From assembly GCA_910585825.1 (NCBI GenBank), contig CAJUEY010000004.1:55314-119313 (forward strand): a DNA stretch of 64,000 nt. Direction: 5' to 3'. The translations under genes and the position numbers were made by a program. This document shows, piece by piece, positions 8,539 to 17,614 of this stretch. Positions within the stretch are counted from its first letter, which is position 1. Every line of letters starts with the position of its first letter. The stretch comes from an uncultured Lachnospiraceae bacterium (lineage in GTDB: Bacteria > Bacillota > Clostridia > Lachnospirales > Lachnospiraceae). Under the pieces are notes generated by a model that searched no databases, had not been told where the DNA came from, and saw only the letters and a program-made list of their open reading frames with translations.

Positions 8539-9624
8539 ATGAAATTCAGGAATAAGAAATTAGTGGGTTTATTTACAGCAGGATCAATGATCATGGCAAT
8601 GTCAATCCAGGCGCTGGCAGCAACATCCGGAATCAGTGCAGGAATTTCCGAAACGATTGCAGCGAATATAGAGAGCAGCGCAGATGCCAATGCAGGCGTA
8701 TCTTCCGCTCTGGCATCCTGTATTGATGTATCTACGGCAAAAGCTACAATTTCTTCAGGAGAAGATGCGACAACAGCCTCCGGACAGGGTACCTGCGGAT
8801 ATACGAATCTGGGTATTGCCAAAGTAGAAGGCAATTTAAATGTACGGGAAGGAGCCGGCGAAGAGGCAGAGCTTGTAGGAAAGATGCCGGGCGACGCAGG
8901 CTGTGAGATATTAGAAAGAGAAGGAGACTGGACAAAGATCCAGTCCGGAGAAGTTACCGGATATGTAAAGAGTGAATTTTTGATTTCCGGTCAGGAAGCA
9001 AGAGAATATGCCAAAGAAGTTTCTTCTACGATTGCGACTTGTACGACGACAACTCTTCGTGTGAGGGAGCAGCCGAATACAGAATGCGAGATTCTGGCTT
9101 TGATGCCGGAAGGAGAAGAAGTCGAAGTGATGGAAGATCAGGGAGAGTGGCTGAAGGTAAGTGTTGACAACGAAGAAGGATATGTCAGTGCAGACTATGT
9201 TTCCGTTGCAGATCAGCTGAAAAAGGCTATGACCATGACAGAAGTGAAATACGGACAGGGTGTTTCCGATGTGAAAGTAGATTTGGTATCTTATGCATGT
9301 CAGTTTGTCGGCAACCCATATGTATGGGGAGGCACCAGCCTGACGCACGGTGCGGATTGCTCCGGATTTACGTTGTCTATCTTTGCAAAATACGGAATAT
9401 ATCTGCCGCATTCTTCTGCAGCACAGGCAAACTGTGGAAGGAGAATCAGTGCAAGCGAGGCACAGCCGGGAGATTTGTTCTTCTATGGCGGAGGCAGAAT
9501 CAGCCATGTGGCAATTTATATCGGCAATGGACAGATTGTACATGCAAGTTCTCAGAGAACGGGCATTAAGATTTCCAATGCATTCTATCGTTCGCCGGTT
9601 TGCGTAGTAAGATTATTAGATTAA
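8539..9624 (+). CDS. Secreted SH3-domain NlpC/P60 peptidoglycan endopeptidase
   Basis: Predicted cell-wall gamma-D-Glu-diamino acid endopeptidase of 361 residues. The N terminus is a signal peptide (basic MKFRNKK, hydrophobic core, cleavage near QALAA). Two bacterial SH3 repeats follow (about 95-150 and 165-225; each contains a VREG or VREQ strand). The C-terminal NlpC/P60 domain (about 245-361) shows GADCSGF with the nucleophile Cys and SHVAIYIGNGQIVHA with the catalytic His. ATG 8539 follows AGGAGG. It has its own promoter and terminator, so it is a single-gene unit. Likely roles are daughter-cell separation or wall turnover. Confidence 0.92.
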   Translation: MKFRNKKLVGLFTAGSMIMAMSIQALAATSGISAGISETIAANIESSADANAGVSSALASCIDVSTAKATISSGEDATTASGQGTCGYTNLGIAKVEGNLNVREGAGEEAELVGKMPGDAGCEILEREGDWTKIQSGEVTGYVKSEFLISGQEAREYAKEVSSTIATCTTTTLRVREQPNTECEILALMPEGEEVEVMEDQGEWLKVSVDNEEGYVSADYVSVADQLKKAMTMTEVKYGQGVSDVKVDLVSYACQFVGNPYVWGGTSLTHGADCSGFTLSIFAKYGIYLPHSSAAQANCGRRISASEAQPGDLFFYGGGRISHVAIYIGNGQIVHASSQRTGIKISNAFYRSPVCVVRLLD

Positions 9625-9645
9625 TTATTGACAGATCATGAATGG

Positions 9646-9682
9646 GGCATATCATCTTTTGGAAGAGGGATGATATGCCTTG
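9646..9682 (+). terminator. Hairpin after NlpC/P60 gene
   Basis: Arms GGCATATCATC (9646-9656) and GATGATATGCC (9669-9679) pair perfectly and are followed by a short T-rich stretch. The U-tract is weak, but position after a stop and before a new promoter fits a terminator. Confidence 0.65.
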
Positions 9683-9717
9683 TTACAGTTTAGCCTTAAA
9701 AACAGAAAAAATAACAG

Positions 9718-9746
9718 TTTACAAAGGCAAAGCCTTATGCTATGAT
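9718..9746 (+). promoter_or_regulatory. Sigma-A promoter of rpsO and its roughly 100-nt leader
   Basis: TTTACA (9718-9723), 17-bp spacer, TATGAT (9741-9746). The inferred transcript has about 95 nt of leader before the rpsO start. S15 mRNAs in many bacteria carry a leader bound by S15; I cannot assign a known S15 leader fold here, so autoregulation is only a possibility. Confidence 0.75.
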
Positions 9747-9850
9747 AATAAAGTATGAATTCAGCCCATATTCGGTAAATGGACGCTCCGACCTTTTACT
9801 GAGTATCATACAAAATAAGGGCGATTAAAAATAACAGGAGGATCTATATT

Positions 9851-10117
9851 ATGATCGCAAAAGACAAGAAACAGGCTATCATTGCTGAGTACGGCAGAAC
9901 ACCCGGCGACACAGGTTCACCGGAAGTTCAGATTGCTATCTTAACCGCAAGAATTCAGGAGCTGACAGAGCATTTGAAGGCGAATCCGAAGGATCATCAT
10001 TCCAGAAGAGGTCTTTTAAAAATGGTTGGTCAGAGACGCGGTTTATTAGCTTACTTAAAGGATCGTGATATCGAAAGATATCGTTCTTTAATCGAACGTT
10101 TGGGAATCAGAAAGTAA
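9851..10117 (+). CDS. rpsO: Ribosomal protein S15
   Basis: Primary 16S rRNA-binding protein of the 30S subunit, 88 residues, the usual length. Recognised by GDTGSPEVQIAILTARI, HLKANPKDHHSRRGLLKMV and RRGLLAYLKDRDIERY. AGGAGG lies just before ATG 9851. Flanked by its own promoter and terminator, with pnp next, the widespread rpsO-pnp arrangement. Confidence 0.98.
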   Translation: MIAKDKKQAIIAEYGRTPGDTGSPEVQIAILTARIQELTEHLKANPKDHHSRRGLLKMVGQRRGLLAYLKDRDIERYRSLIERLGIRK

Positions 10118-10127
10118 TGAGGAATTG

Positions 10128-10160
10128 AAATAGAGCGGAGTCATTTTCCGCTCTATTTTT
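10128..10160 (+). terminator. Rho-independent terminator after rpsO
   Basis: AAATAGAGCGGA (10128-10139) pairs with TCCGCTCTATTT (10147-10158) and runs into a T tract. Confidence 0.9.
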
Positions 10161-10342
10161 GCCGTATGGGATTGCAGTTTGAAGAGGTTTTTTGCAGTTT
10201 GAAACAGAAATTCCTACAGGAGAAGGCAGAAAATTGCTCCCGAGACCACTGATATGTGTATGAAGGACATGCAAATATCAGTAGTTTCGGAAGTTTCTGC
10301 CGCAAAATAAAATCAGGCAGATGTGCCGAAAGGAGAAAAGAC

Positions 10343-12433
10343 ATGTACAAAAGTTTTTCAATGGAACTTGCCGGAAGAACACTGACTGTTGATATCGACA
10401 GAGTCGGCAAGCAGGCAAACGGATGCGCTTTTATGCACTATGGAGAGACCACTGTTTTATCCACAGCAACAGCATCCGACAAACCAAGGGACGGAATTGA
10501 TTTCTTTCCGTTAAGTGTAGAATTTGAGGAGAAGTTATATTCCGTAGGAAAAATTCCGGGAGGATTTAACAAGAGAGAGGGAAAAGCATCAGAAAATGCA
10601 GTTTTGACGGCACGTGTGATTGACCGTCCTATGCGTCCTCTTTTTCCAAAGGATTACCGCAATGATGTTACTTTAAATAATATGGTTATGAGTGTAGATC
10701 CTCAGTGCCGTCCGGAATTAGTGGCAATGTTGGGAGCTGCAATTTCCACTTGCATTTCCGATATTCCTTTTGACGGACCCTGCGCTATGACACAAGTGGG
10801 TATGGTAGACGGAGAATTTATCATCAATCCTTCTCAGACAGACTGGGACAACGGAGATTTGATGCTGACAGTCGCTTCCACATCCGAAAAAGTAATCATG
10901 ATTGAGGCGGGAGCCAATGAAATTCCGGAAGATAAGATGCTTGAAGCAATTTATATGGCGCATGATGTGAATCAGACGATCATCGAATTTATCAACAAGA
11001 TCGTGGCAGAGGCAGGAAAGCCCAAACATGAGTATACAAGCTGCGCCATTCCGGAAGAGATGTTTGAAGAAATAAAACGGATTGTTACACCGGAAGAAAT
11101 GGAAGTAGCTGTTTTTACCGATCAAAAACAGGTAAGAGAAGAAAATATCCGGCAGATTACCGAGAAACTGACAGAGGCGTTTGCAGAAAAGGAAGACTGG
11201 CTGGAAGTTTTGGATGAGGCGGTTTATCAGTATCAGAAGAAGACAGTCCGCAAGATGATATTAAAAGACCACAAGCGTCCGGACGGCCGTGCAATTAATG
11301 AAATCCGGCCATTAGCAGCAGAAGTGGATTTGATTCCAAGAGTACACGGCTCAGCGATGTTTACCAGAGGACAGACACAGATTTGTGATGTTGTAACATT
11401 AGCTCCTTTATCTGAAATCCAAAGAGTAGACGGCATTGACGAAAATATAACAGAAAAACGTTATATGCATCACTATAATTTCCCGTCTTATTCCGTAGGA
11501 GAGACAAAACCTTCCAGAGGACCGGGACGCCGTGAAATTGGCCATGGCGCATTGGCAGAAAGAGCCTTGATCCCGATGCTGCCTTCCGTAGAAGATTTTC
11601 CATATGCGATTCGCGCCGTATCCGAGACATTTGAATCCAATGGCTCCACTTCTATGGCGTCCACCTGTGCATCCTGTATGGCGCTTATGGCGGCGGGTGT
11701 GCCGATTAAGAAAATGGTAGCGGGCATTTCCTGCGGGCTTGTAACGGGAGATACAGATGATGACTATCTGGTATTGACAGATATTCAGGGGTTAGAAGAT
11801 TTCTTTGGAGATATGGATTTTAAAGTAACAGGTACCAAAGAAGGCATTACGGCAATTCAAATGGACATAAAAATTCATGGATTGACAAGGCCGATTGTAG
11901 AAGAGGCGATCGCAAGAACAAGAGAGGCCAGATTTTTCATTATGGACGAATGTATGTCCAAGGCAATTGCAAAACCAAGGGAAGAAGTCAGCCAGTATGC
12001 GCCGAAGATTGTTCAGATTCAGATTGATCCGGCGAAGATTGGCGATGTAGTAGGTCAGAGAGGCAAAACCATCAACGAAATCATTGATCGGACAGGCGTT
12101 AAGATTGATATTACCGACGACGGGGCTGTATCTGTATGTGGAACTGATCCGGCGGAAATGGACCGGGCGGTAGAGATGATTCGGATGATTACGACAGATT
12201 TTGAAGAAGGTCAGATTTTAAAAGGAAAGATTATCAGCATTAAGGAATTTGGCGCATTTGTAGAGTTTGCTCCAGGCAAAGAAGGTATGATTCATATATC
12301 CAAGATTTCCAAAGAAAGAATCAATCGTGTGGAAGATGTGCTGACACTGGGAGATAAAGTCACTGTTGTTTGTCTTGGAAAAGATAAAATGGGAAGAATC
12401 AGTTTCTCTATGAAAGATGTTCCAAAGGCGTAA
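10343..12433 (+). CDS. pnp: Polynucleotide phosphorylase
   Basis: 3'-5' phosphorolytic exoribonuclease that degrades mRNA and can add tails. The 696 residues contain two RNase PH domains (the second with FTRGQTQ and GGxREIGHG-like GRREIGHGALAERAL), a KH domain (IGDVVGQRGKTINEIIDRTG) and a C-terminal S1 domain (LKGKIISIKEFGAFVEFAPG). ATG 10343 follows AAAGGAG; a longer in-frame start at 10256 adds 29 residues not typical of the family. The 5' region holds two copies of TTGCAGTTTGAA 20 bp apart (10172 and 10192) of unknown meaning. Confidence 0.97.
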   Translation: MYKSFSMELAGRTLTVDIDRVGKQANGCAFMHYGETTVLSTATASDKPRDGIDFFPLSVEFEEKLYSVGKIPGGFNKREGKASENAVLTARVIDRPMRPLFPKDYRNDVTLNNMVMSVDPQCRPELVAMLGAAISTCISDIPFDGPCAMTQVGMVDGEFIINPSQTDWDNGDLMLTVASTSEKVIMIEAGANEIPEDKMLEAIYMAHDVNQTIIEFINKIVAEAGKPKHEYTSCAIPEEMFEEIKRIVTPEEMEVAVFTDQKQVREENIRQITEKLTEAFAEKEDWLEVLDEAVYQYQKKTVRKMILKDHKRPDGRAINEIRPLAAEVDLIPRVHGSAMFTRGQTQICDVVTLAPLSEIQRVDGIDENITEKRYMHHYNFPSYSVGETKPSRGPGRREIGHGALAERALIPMLPSVEDFPYAIRAVSETFESNGSTSMASTCASCMALMAAGVPIKKMVAGISCGLVTGDTDDDYLVLTDIQGLEDFFGDMDFKVTGTKEGITAIQMDIKIHGLTRPIVEEAIARTREARFFIMDECMSKAIAKPREEVSQYAPKIVQIQIDPAKIGDVVGQRGKTINEIIDRTGVKIDITDDGAVSVCGTDPAEMDRAVEMIRMITTDFEEGQILKGKIISIKEFGAFVEFAPGKEGMIHISKISKERINRVEDVLTLGDKVTVVCLGKDKMGRISFSMKDVPKA

Positions 12434-12474
12434 ACGCCGATTAGTTGATAAAACAGAAAATATGTATTTAGAAT

Positions 12475-12508
12475 ATGACAGCCTGGCCGGGCCTGGCCGG
12501 GCTGTCAT
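12475..12508 (+). terminator. GC-rich hairpin after pnp
   Basis: ATGACAGCCTGGCC (12475-12488) pairs with GGCCGGGCTGTCAT (12495-12508) with one G-T wobble. The core is a tandem duplication of CCTGGCCGGG. No clear U tract follows, so it may act as a processing or stability hairpin rather than a strong terminator. Confidence 0.55.
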
Positions 12509-12636
12509 GTTTATGCGTACTGGATAAAAGCAGTCTTTTTTTATACAATAGTAAACAAAAAATAATTCAGACAGGTCTGTGTATGTAACAGGACAGCTTT
12601 TCTGAAATGATATAAAAAGAAACAGGAGGATTGACC

Positions 12637-13512
12637 ATGCAGCAGATAGAATGGAATGAGCGGTATAACATTGATGTAGAAATACTGGATAAAGCGCATC
12701 AGAGACTTTTTTCTATTGTGCGTAAATTGAGTCAGTTGAGTGACAATGAGCGGAAAAATAAATGGGCTTGTACAGAAGGTGTGAAATTTTTTAAAGGATA
12801 TGCCATGAAACATTTTGCAGAAGAAGAGGCATATATGAAATCGATTAATTACAGCGGTTATGAAATACATAAGAAACTGCATGACAATATGCGGGATCAG
12901 ACGCTGGTAGTATTGGAAATGGATTTGGTAAGATCTAATTATTCAAAAGAGTCTATCAACCGTTTTCTGGGATTTTGTATCGGCTGGCTGTCACATCACA
13001 TTTTGATAGAAGATCGTGCCATTAAAGGAAAAGCAGCCAGAAAATGGGTACACGAGCAGTCAGAAGAAGAAATCAATAGTCTGGATCAATCCATTACTCG
13101 TGCTTTTCAGGAAGATTTTCAGATCAACGCGAGAGTTGCCAGCAGGTATTACAGCGGAGAAGATATCGGCAAGGCTTATTATTATCGTCTCCTCTATCGT
13201 ACAAAAGACGGAAAACTGAGTCAGGTTTTTCTTGCTTTTGAAGAACGGCTGCTTTTAAAGCTGGCAGGAAAAATGTTAAACGAGTATTTTCCCAAAATGG
13301 ACAAAACCGTGCTGAATACATTGACTCCGATTTCCAGACAGCTGACAGAGCATGTGGGTGTCAATTTGAAAACAGTGCAGATCGATAAGATGGAGAAAGA
13401 TAATCTGCTGACTTACGATCAGCTCCTTCGGGCTTTTGAGAAGGAGTATCCTTATCATAGTATGTTATTTGATACAGACGACGGATTTTTTGCATTCTGT
13501 ATTAAAAAGTGA
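12637..13512 (+). CDS. Bacteriohemerythrin with C-terminal CheX-like domain
   Basis: The N-terminal half (about 1-135) is a hemerythrin O2-binding di-iron domain: WNERYNIDVEILDKAHQRL, HFAEEEAYM, HKKLHDNM and HHILIEDRAI give the expected His and Glu/Asp ligands. The C-terminal half (about 150-291) is not hemerythrin; its beta-strand then long-helix layout (VFLAFEERLLLKLAGKML) resembles the protein at 53635-54516, which I read as CheX-like. CheX proteins are CheY-P phosphatases, so a redox-sensing link to signalling is possible but inferred. ATG 12637 follows AGGAGG. Monocistronic or grouped with the following subtilase; no chemotaxis genes are adjacent. Confidence 0.75.
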   Translation: MQQIEWNERYNIDVEILDKAHQRLFSIVRKLSQLSDNERKNKWACTEGVKFFKGYAMKHFAEEEAYMKSINYSGYEIHKKLHDNMRDQTLVVLEMDLVRSNYSKESINRFLGFCIGWLSHHILIEDRAIKGKAARKWVHEQSEEEINSLDQSITRAFQEDFQINARVASRYYSGEDIGKAYYYRLLYRTKDGKLSQVFLAFEERLLLKLAGKMLNEYFPKMDKTVLNTLTPISRQLTEHVGVNLKTVQIDKMEKDNLLTYDQLLRAFEKEYPYHSMLFDTDDGFFAFCIKK

Positions 13513-13584
13513 AAGAAATGAGCCGGATACCATAACTATAAAACCAAAGTCGAAACTGTTGCCGTAGTTCACAGGGGAACGATC

Positions 13585-14505
13585 GTGAAAAGGATGCATA
13601 ACATAAAAGAAAAGGCATTTTATGGAATGGATCAGGTTCGAAAAAAATTAAGAGCGGAATATGCGCATAGAAAAGGCATCACCGGCCGAGGAGTGACGGT
13701 TGCAGTTATGGATACCGGTATTGTCATGCATCCCGATTTTGGTAAGCGGATTTTAAATTTTGCAGATTTTACCCAGGGGAGATCTAAAATATATGATGAT
13801 AACGGGCATGGTTCTCACGTTTCCGGGATTATTGGAGGAAACGGCAGAATGAGTCGGGGATTCTATATGGGGATAGCTCCGGAATGCAATCTTTTTGTAA
13901 CGAAAGTTCTGGACAGAAAAGGCAATGGAAATACGGATCAGGTGATTAGAGCAATTGACTATGTCATTGAAAACCGGATGAAATACAACATTCGGATCTT
14001 GAATATATCGGTAGGCATGCTGCCTTCCGCAGATGAAACGGAAAAGAAAAATTTAACTGCTGCGGTGGAGAAAGCCTGGAATCATGGTATTGTGGTAGTG
14101 GCAGCGGCGGGCAATAACGGGCCGGTCAAAAACAGCGTGACCATTCCGGGACAGTGTAAAAGCATCATTACCGTAGGAAGCATTGACGATTATGTGAAAC
14201 ATGGAAGAGGCTTAAAAAAGGGCTACAGCGGAAGAGGGCCGACTGAGTGCTGTGTGGTAAAACCGGAGATTTTAGCGCCGGGAACGGCAATTAAGAGCTG
14301 TTCTGCAAAAGGCGGCTATGAGATAAAAAGCGGCACTTCCATGTCGGCGCCTGTCATATCCGGGGCGATTGCGCTGCTTTTGCAGAAATATCCGAATCTG
14401 ACGCCGGCGCAGGTGAAACTGCGGTTATATGAAAAAGCAGTGGTATTAGATGTGCCAGGCGGACAAAATTATTGGGGAGTTGTATATTTGAATCGTTTGT
14501 TATAA
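13585..14505 (+). CDS. S8 subtilisin-like serine protease (AprX-like)
   Basis: Subtilase of 306 residues with the full triad: Asp in VAVMDTGIVMHPDF, His in DDNGHGSHVSGIIGG, Ser in SGTSMSAPVISGA; the oxyanion Asn is in AAAGNNGP. It has no signal peptide and only about 30 residues before the catalytic domain, so it lacks an obvious propeptide and looks cytoplasmic, as AprX-type proteases are. The start is GTG 13585 with AGGGGA upstream. Substrate unknown. Cardiolipin synthase starts 30 bp downstream on the same strand. Confidence 0.85.
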   Translation: MKRMHNIKEKAFYGMDQVRKKLRAEYAHRKGITGRGVTVAVMDTGIVMHPDFGKRILNFADFTQGRSKIYDDNGHGSHVSGIIGGNGRMSRGFYMGIAPECNLFVTKVLDRKGNGNTDQVIRAIDYVIENRMKYNIRILNISVGMLPSADETEKKNLTAAVEKAWNHGIVVVAAAGNNGPVKNSVTIPGQCKSIITVGSIDDYVKHGRGLKKGYSGRGPTECCVVKPEILAPGTAIKSCSAKGGYEIKSGTSMSAPVISGAIALLLQKYPNLTPAQVKLRLYEKAVVLDVPGGQNYWGVVYLNRLL

Positions 14506-14535
14506 AATAGTAGAACAAAAAGGAGGCAATAACAA

Positions 14536-16071
14536 ATGAAACGGATTGCAAGTATTCTCTCCAGCAGAATGTTTATGGTAGGCGTTGCCATTATTCTGCA
14601 GTTTTCCTGGTTGTTTTTGACTGTGTATGATTTCAGTGTCCGCTTTACTTTTGTTGAGATTACCATTCGTATTCTGGCGGTTTTTCTGGTGCTTGTCGTT
14701 GTAAATAACTGGACAAATCCATATTACAAGCTTGCATGGACATGTATTATACTCGTGTTTCCGGTTCTTGGAATTATGCTGTATCTTGTATTCGGAAGAT
14801 CTCAGCTGACGAAAAAGACACAGGAGCGTATGGATGCCGTACACAGAGAGGTGTCTGCCTATTTGGAAACAGATGATACGGCAATCAAAGATTTGGAAGA
14901 AGAAGATCCGGGTGTGGCACAGCAGTCCAGATATATTCATAACTGGGCTCAGTTTCCGCTGTATCGCAATTCCAAAACAAAATATTATCCTTCCGGAGAA
15001 AAATTGTTTAACGATATGTTAGGAGCAATGGAGAGGGCGGAGCAATTCATTTTTCTGGAATATTTTATTATTGAGGATGGTGAAATGCTGCAGGCCATAC
15101 TTCATATATTGAAACGCAAAGTAAAAGAAGGGGTTATGGTGCGTTTGATATATGATGATGTGGGTTCTATAAAGACTCTGCCCCGGCATTTTGAGCGGAA
15201 TTTAAAAGAGATGGGAATTGAATGCGCTGCTTTTAATCCCTTTCGGCCGATTTTATCTATTATTTTAAACAACAGGGATCATCGTAAGATTCTGGTAGTA
15301 GATGGACAGATCGGATTTACCGGAGGAATTAATATTGCAGATGAATATATCAATCGGAAAGAGAGATTTGGTTATTGGAAGGATGCCGGCATCGGAGTAA
15401 AGGGAGAGGCAGTATGGAGTCTGACCACGATGTTTTTGGAAATGTGGAATTATATCAAACAGACCTCAGAGGATTATTTGAAATATCTGCCGGAGATATA
15501 CAACAAACAGGATAATCCTGAGGATGGATTTGTACAGCCTTATAGCGATACGCCTTTGGATCATGAAAATGTAGGGGAGAATATTTATCTGAACATGATC
15601 AATCATTCGAAGCAGTATGTCTATATCTACACACCGTATCTGATCGTAGACAACGAAATGACCGTTGCATTACAGAATGCAGCAAAATGCGGTATTGATG
15701 TGAGGATTGTGACGCCGGAAATACCGGATAAGAAACTGATCTTTTTACTGACCCAGTCTTACTACGAGCAGCTGATTCAGTATGGTGTAAAAGTCTATCA
15801 GTATAAACCTGGTTTTATTCATGCCAAATGCTTTGTATGCGATGATAAAGTTGCAACGGTTGGGACTGTAAATTTGGATTATCGTAGTTTGTATCTGCAT
15901 TTTGAATGCGGCGTCTTTTTGTATCGTTCTCAGGCAGTTATGCAGTTAAAGGAAGATACAATAGATACTATTGAAAAGTCCAGAGAGATTACGCTGGAAT
16001 TTTGCAGGAATCGGAATGTTTTTATTCAGGCGCTGCAATCTGTGCTTCGCCTGTTTGCGCCATTATTATAA
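14536..16071 (+). CDS. cls: Cardiolipin synthase (phospholipase D family)
   Basis: Membrane enzyme that joins two phosphatidylglycerols into cardiolipin. The 511 residues start with two transmembrane segments (about 12-65), typical of bacterial Cls, followed by two PLD domains with HKD motifs: HRKILVVDGQIGFTGGINI (about 252) and HAKCFVCDDKVATVGTVNLD (about 430). ATG 14536 follows AGGAGG. No terminator is obvious after the stop; the next gene is convergent. Confidence 0.93.
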   Translation: MKRIASILSSRMFMVGVAIILQFSWLFLTVYDFSVRFTFVEITIRILAVFLVLVVVNNWTNPYYKLAWTCIILVFPVLGIMLYLVFGRSQLTKKTQERMDAVHREVSAYLETDDTAIKDLEEEDPGVAQQSRYIHNWAQFPLYRNSKTKYYPSGEKLFNDMLGAMERAEQFIFLEYFIIEDGEMLQAILHILKRKVKEGVMVRLIYDDVGSIKTLPRHFERNLKEMGIECAAFNPFRPILSIILNNRDHRKILVVDGQIGFTGGINIADEYINRKERFGYWKDAGIGVKGEAVWSLTTMFLEMWNYIKQTSEDYLKYLPEIYNKQDNPEDGFVQPYSDTPLDHENVGENIYLNMINHSKQYVYIYTPYLIVDNEMTVALQNAAKCGIDVRIVTPEIPDKKLIFLLTQSYYEQLIQYGVKVYQYKPGFIHAKCFVCDDKVATVGTVNLDYRSLYLHFECGVFLYRSQAVMQLKEDTIDTIEKSREITLEFCRNRNVFIQALQSVLRLFAPLL

Positions 16072-16222
16072 AGTCCCTATTTAATACGGCGGCATCAGGC
16101 CGAAATGAAATCAGAGATCTGCAGCGGCTGCAGTCTGCTTAGAAGAAAATCAACCGCTGCATTCTCAGAGTAATATCATAAAGTTTTTTGTATGTATTTG
16201 AAATATTTCTTTATTTCAAAAA

Positions 16223-17473
16223 TCAGGAAAAATATTTGAGAAAGACATCTTTCATGTAATCCGAAAAATCGGCTTGTGTTATGTCGTCTGAAGCAATGAT
16301 ATCCACAGAGCCGATTTTTTCTGCTCCGAGGGAATAGAAGGCTTCTCCTATTTTTTCTCCTTTTTTCACAGGAGCGGTTACATATTCCGGCAGTGAAATC
16401 TGCTTTTCAATCGTGGAAAAATCTTCTCCCTTTGCAGAAAGATACTGGAAGGGATTTTTAAATTCTATAGATAAAAGATCTTTCGTTCCTTTTTTTACAG
16501 GAAGATCTGCCAGTGTTTCGCTGTGTTCATCGGTATAAATATTACATTTGGAAAATCCATAATTTAGCAGGGCAGCGGCATCCTTGAAACGATCATTGGG
16601 ATTTTCCGCTCCCATAATGACGGCAATCAGTTCCATACCGTCTTTTTCGGCAGTGGCAGAGACGCAGAATTTAGCCAGTCCGGTGGACCCTGTTTTTAAA
16701 CCGGTGGCATATTCGTACTGCCGGATCAGCTTGTTGGTATTTGTCAGACCAAATTCCTTGGAGCCCCTTGCAGTAACATGCGTCATGGTATCCATCCAGA
16801 TCGTACAGTAGTCATGGATTTCGGGATAGCGTACCGTTAGTTCTCTGGACATCAAAGCAATGTCATAAGCGCTTGTCATATGACCATCGACATCCAGGCC
16901 GCAGCAGTTGACGAAGGTGGTGTCTTTCATGCCGAGGGATTTCGCTCTTGCGTTCATTTCTGCGACGAAGGCGGCTTCACTGCCGCTTATGAATTCAGCC
17001 ATGGCGACACATGCGTCATTTGCACTTGCAATGCTGATGCATTTGATCATGGTTTCCACATCCTGGGTTTCTCCCACTTCCAAAAATACCTGAGAACCGC
17101 CCATACTGGCAGCATGTTCCGAAACCGATACCGTGTCCGTCAAATGAATCGAGCCTTTGTCTAAAGCGTCAAAAATCAGAATTAATGTCATGATTTTGGT
17201 AATGCTGGCCGGATGTCTGATTGAATGGGAATCTTTTTCAAAAATAATCGTTCCGGTAGAAACCTCCATGAGAAGAGCGCTGGGAGCAGTAACGGAAATG
17301 CCGGGAGCATCTTCTGATGCTGTCGTGTCTGCAGACTGCGCAGGGGTGTTTTCTTCCTCAAAGCTTTGTGTTTCTGTAAATAATATTCTGGAAGAAAGCG
17401 CATGGATTGAGGGAAACAAGGCAGAATAAAACAAAAGATGCAGACAAAGAAAAAGAGATAAGAAGGAATGCAT
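16223..17473 (-). CDS. dacF: D-alanyl-D-alanine carboxypeptidase (DacF/PBP5 type)
   Basis: Serine DD-carboxypeptidase that trims the terminal D-Ala of peptidoglycan stem peptides. The 416 residues have an N-terminal signal sequence (MHSFLSLFLCLHLLFYSALF), a peptidase S11 domain with SxxK (SITKIM), SxN (SAN) and KTG (LKTGSTGLAKFCVSATAEK), and a C-terminal PBP5-like beta domain ending in YMKDVFLKYFS. ATG 17473 has GGAGG just upstream on the reverse strand. Divergent from scpA. The exact Dac paralogue cannot be fixed from sequence alone. Confidence 0.92.
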   Translation of the reverse strand: MHSFLSLFLCLHLLFYSALFPSIHALSSRILFTETQSFEEENTPAQSADTTASEDAPGISVTAPSALLMEVSTGTIIFEKDSHSIRHPASITKIMTLILIFDALDKGSIHLTDTVSVSEHAASMGGSQVFLEVGETQDVETMIKCISIASANDACVAMAEFISGSEAAFVAEMNARAKSLGMKDTTFVNCCGLDVDGHMTSAYDIALMSRELTVRYPEIHDYCTIWMDTMTHVTARGSKEFGLTNTNKLIRQYEYATGLKTGSTGLAKFCVSATAEKDGMELIAVIMGAENPNDRFKDAAALLNYGFSKCNIYTDEHSETLADLPVKKGTKDLLSIEFKNPFQYLSAKGEDFSTIEKQISLPEYVTAPVKKGEKIGEAFYSLGAEKIGSVDIIASDDITQADFSDYMKDVFLKYFS

Positions 17474-17546
17474 AGTATAACCTCCATGAATGGTTGCAAT
17501 TCTATATAACAGTGTAATCCTTTTTTGGAAAATTTATGACCGAAAC

Positions 17547-17575
17547 TTGAAATTAGAATGGAAATCATCTACAAT
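17547..17575 (+). promoter_or_regulatory. Sigma-A promoter of scpAB
   Basis: TTGAAA (17547-17552), 17-bp spacer, TACAAT (17570-17575), about 40 bp before the scpA start. Confidence 0.75.
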
Positions 17576-17614
17576 AGAGCTTGTGCCAAAAAAAGAATGG
17601 AGAGAAACGTTGAT

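Noticed and set aside
8911..9543. Reverse frame of 210 codons opposite the NlpC/P60 gene
   Set aside because: Opposite a gene with clear signal peptide, SH3 and catalytic motifs; no start signal.
12478..12502. Tandem CCTGGCCGGG as a repeat array or CRISPR-like unit
   Set aside because: Only two copies, and both form the stem of the post-pnp hairpin. No CRISPR array is present anywhere in the window.
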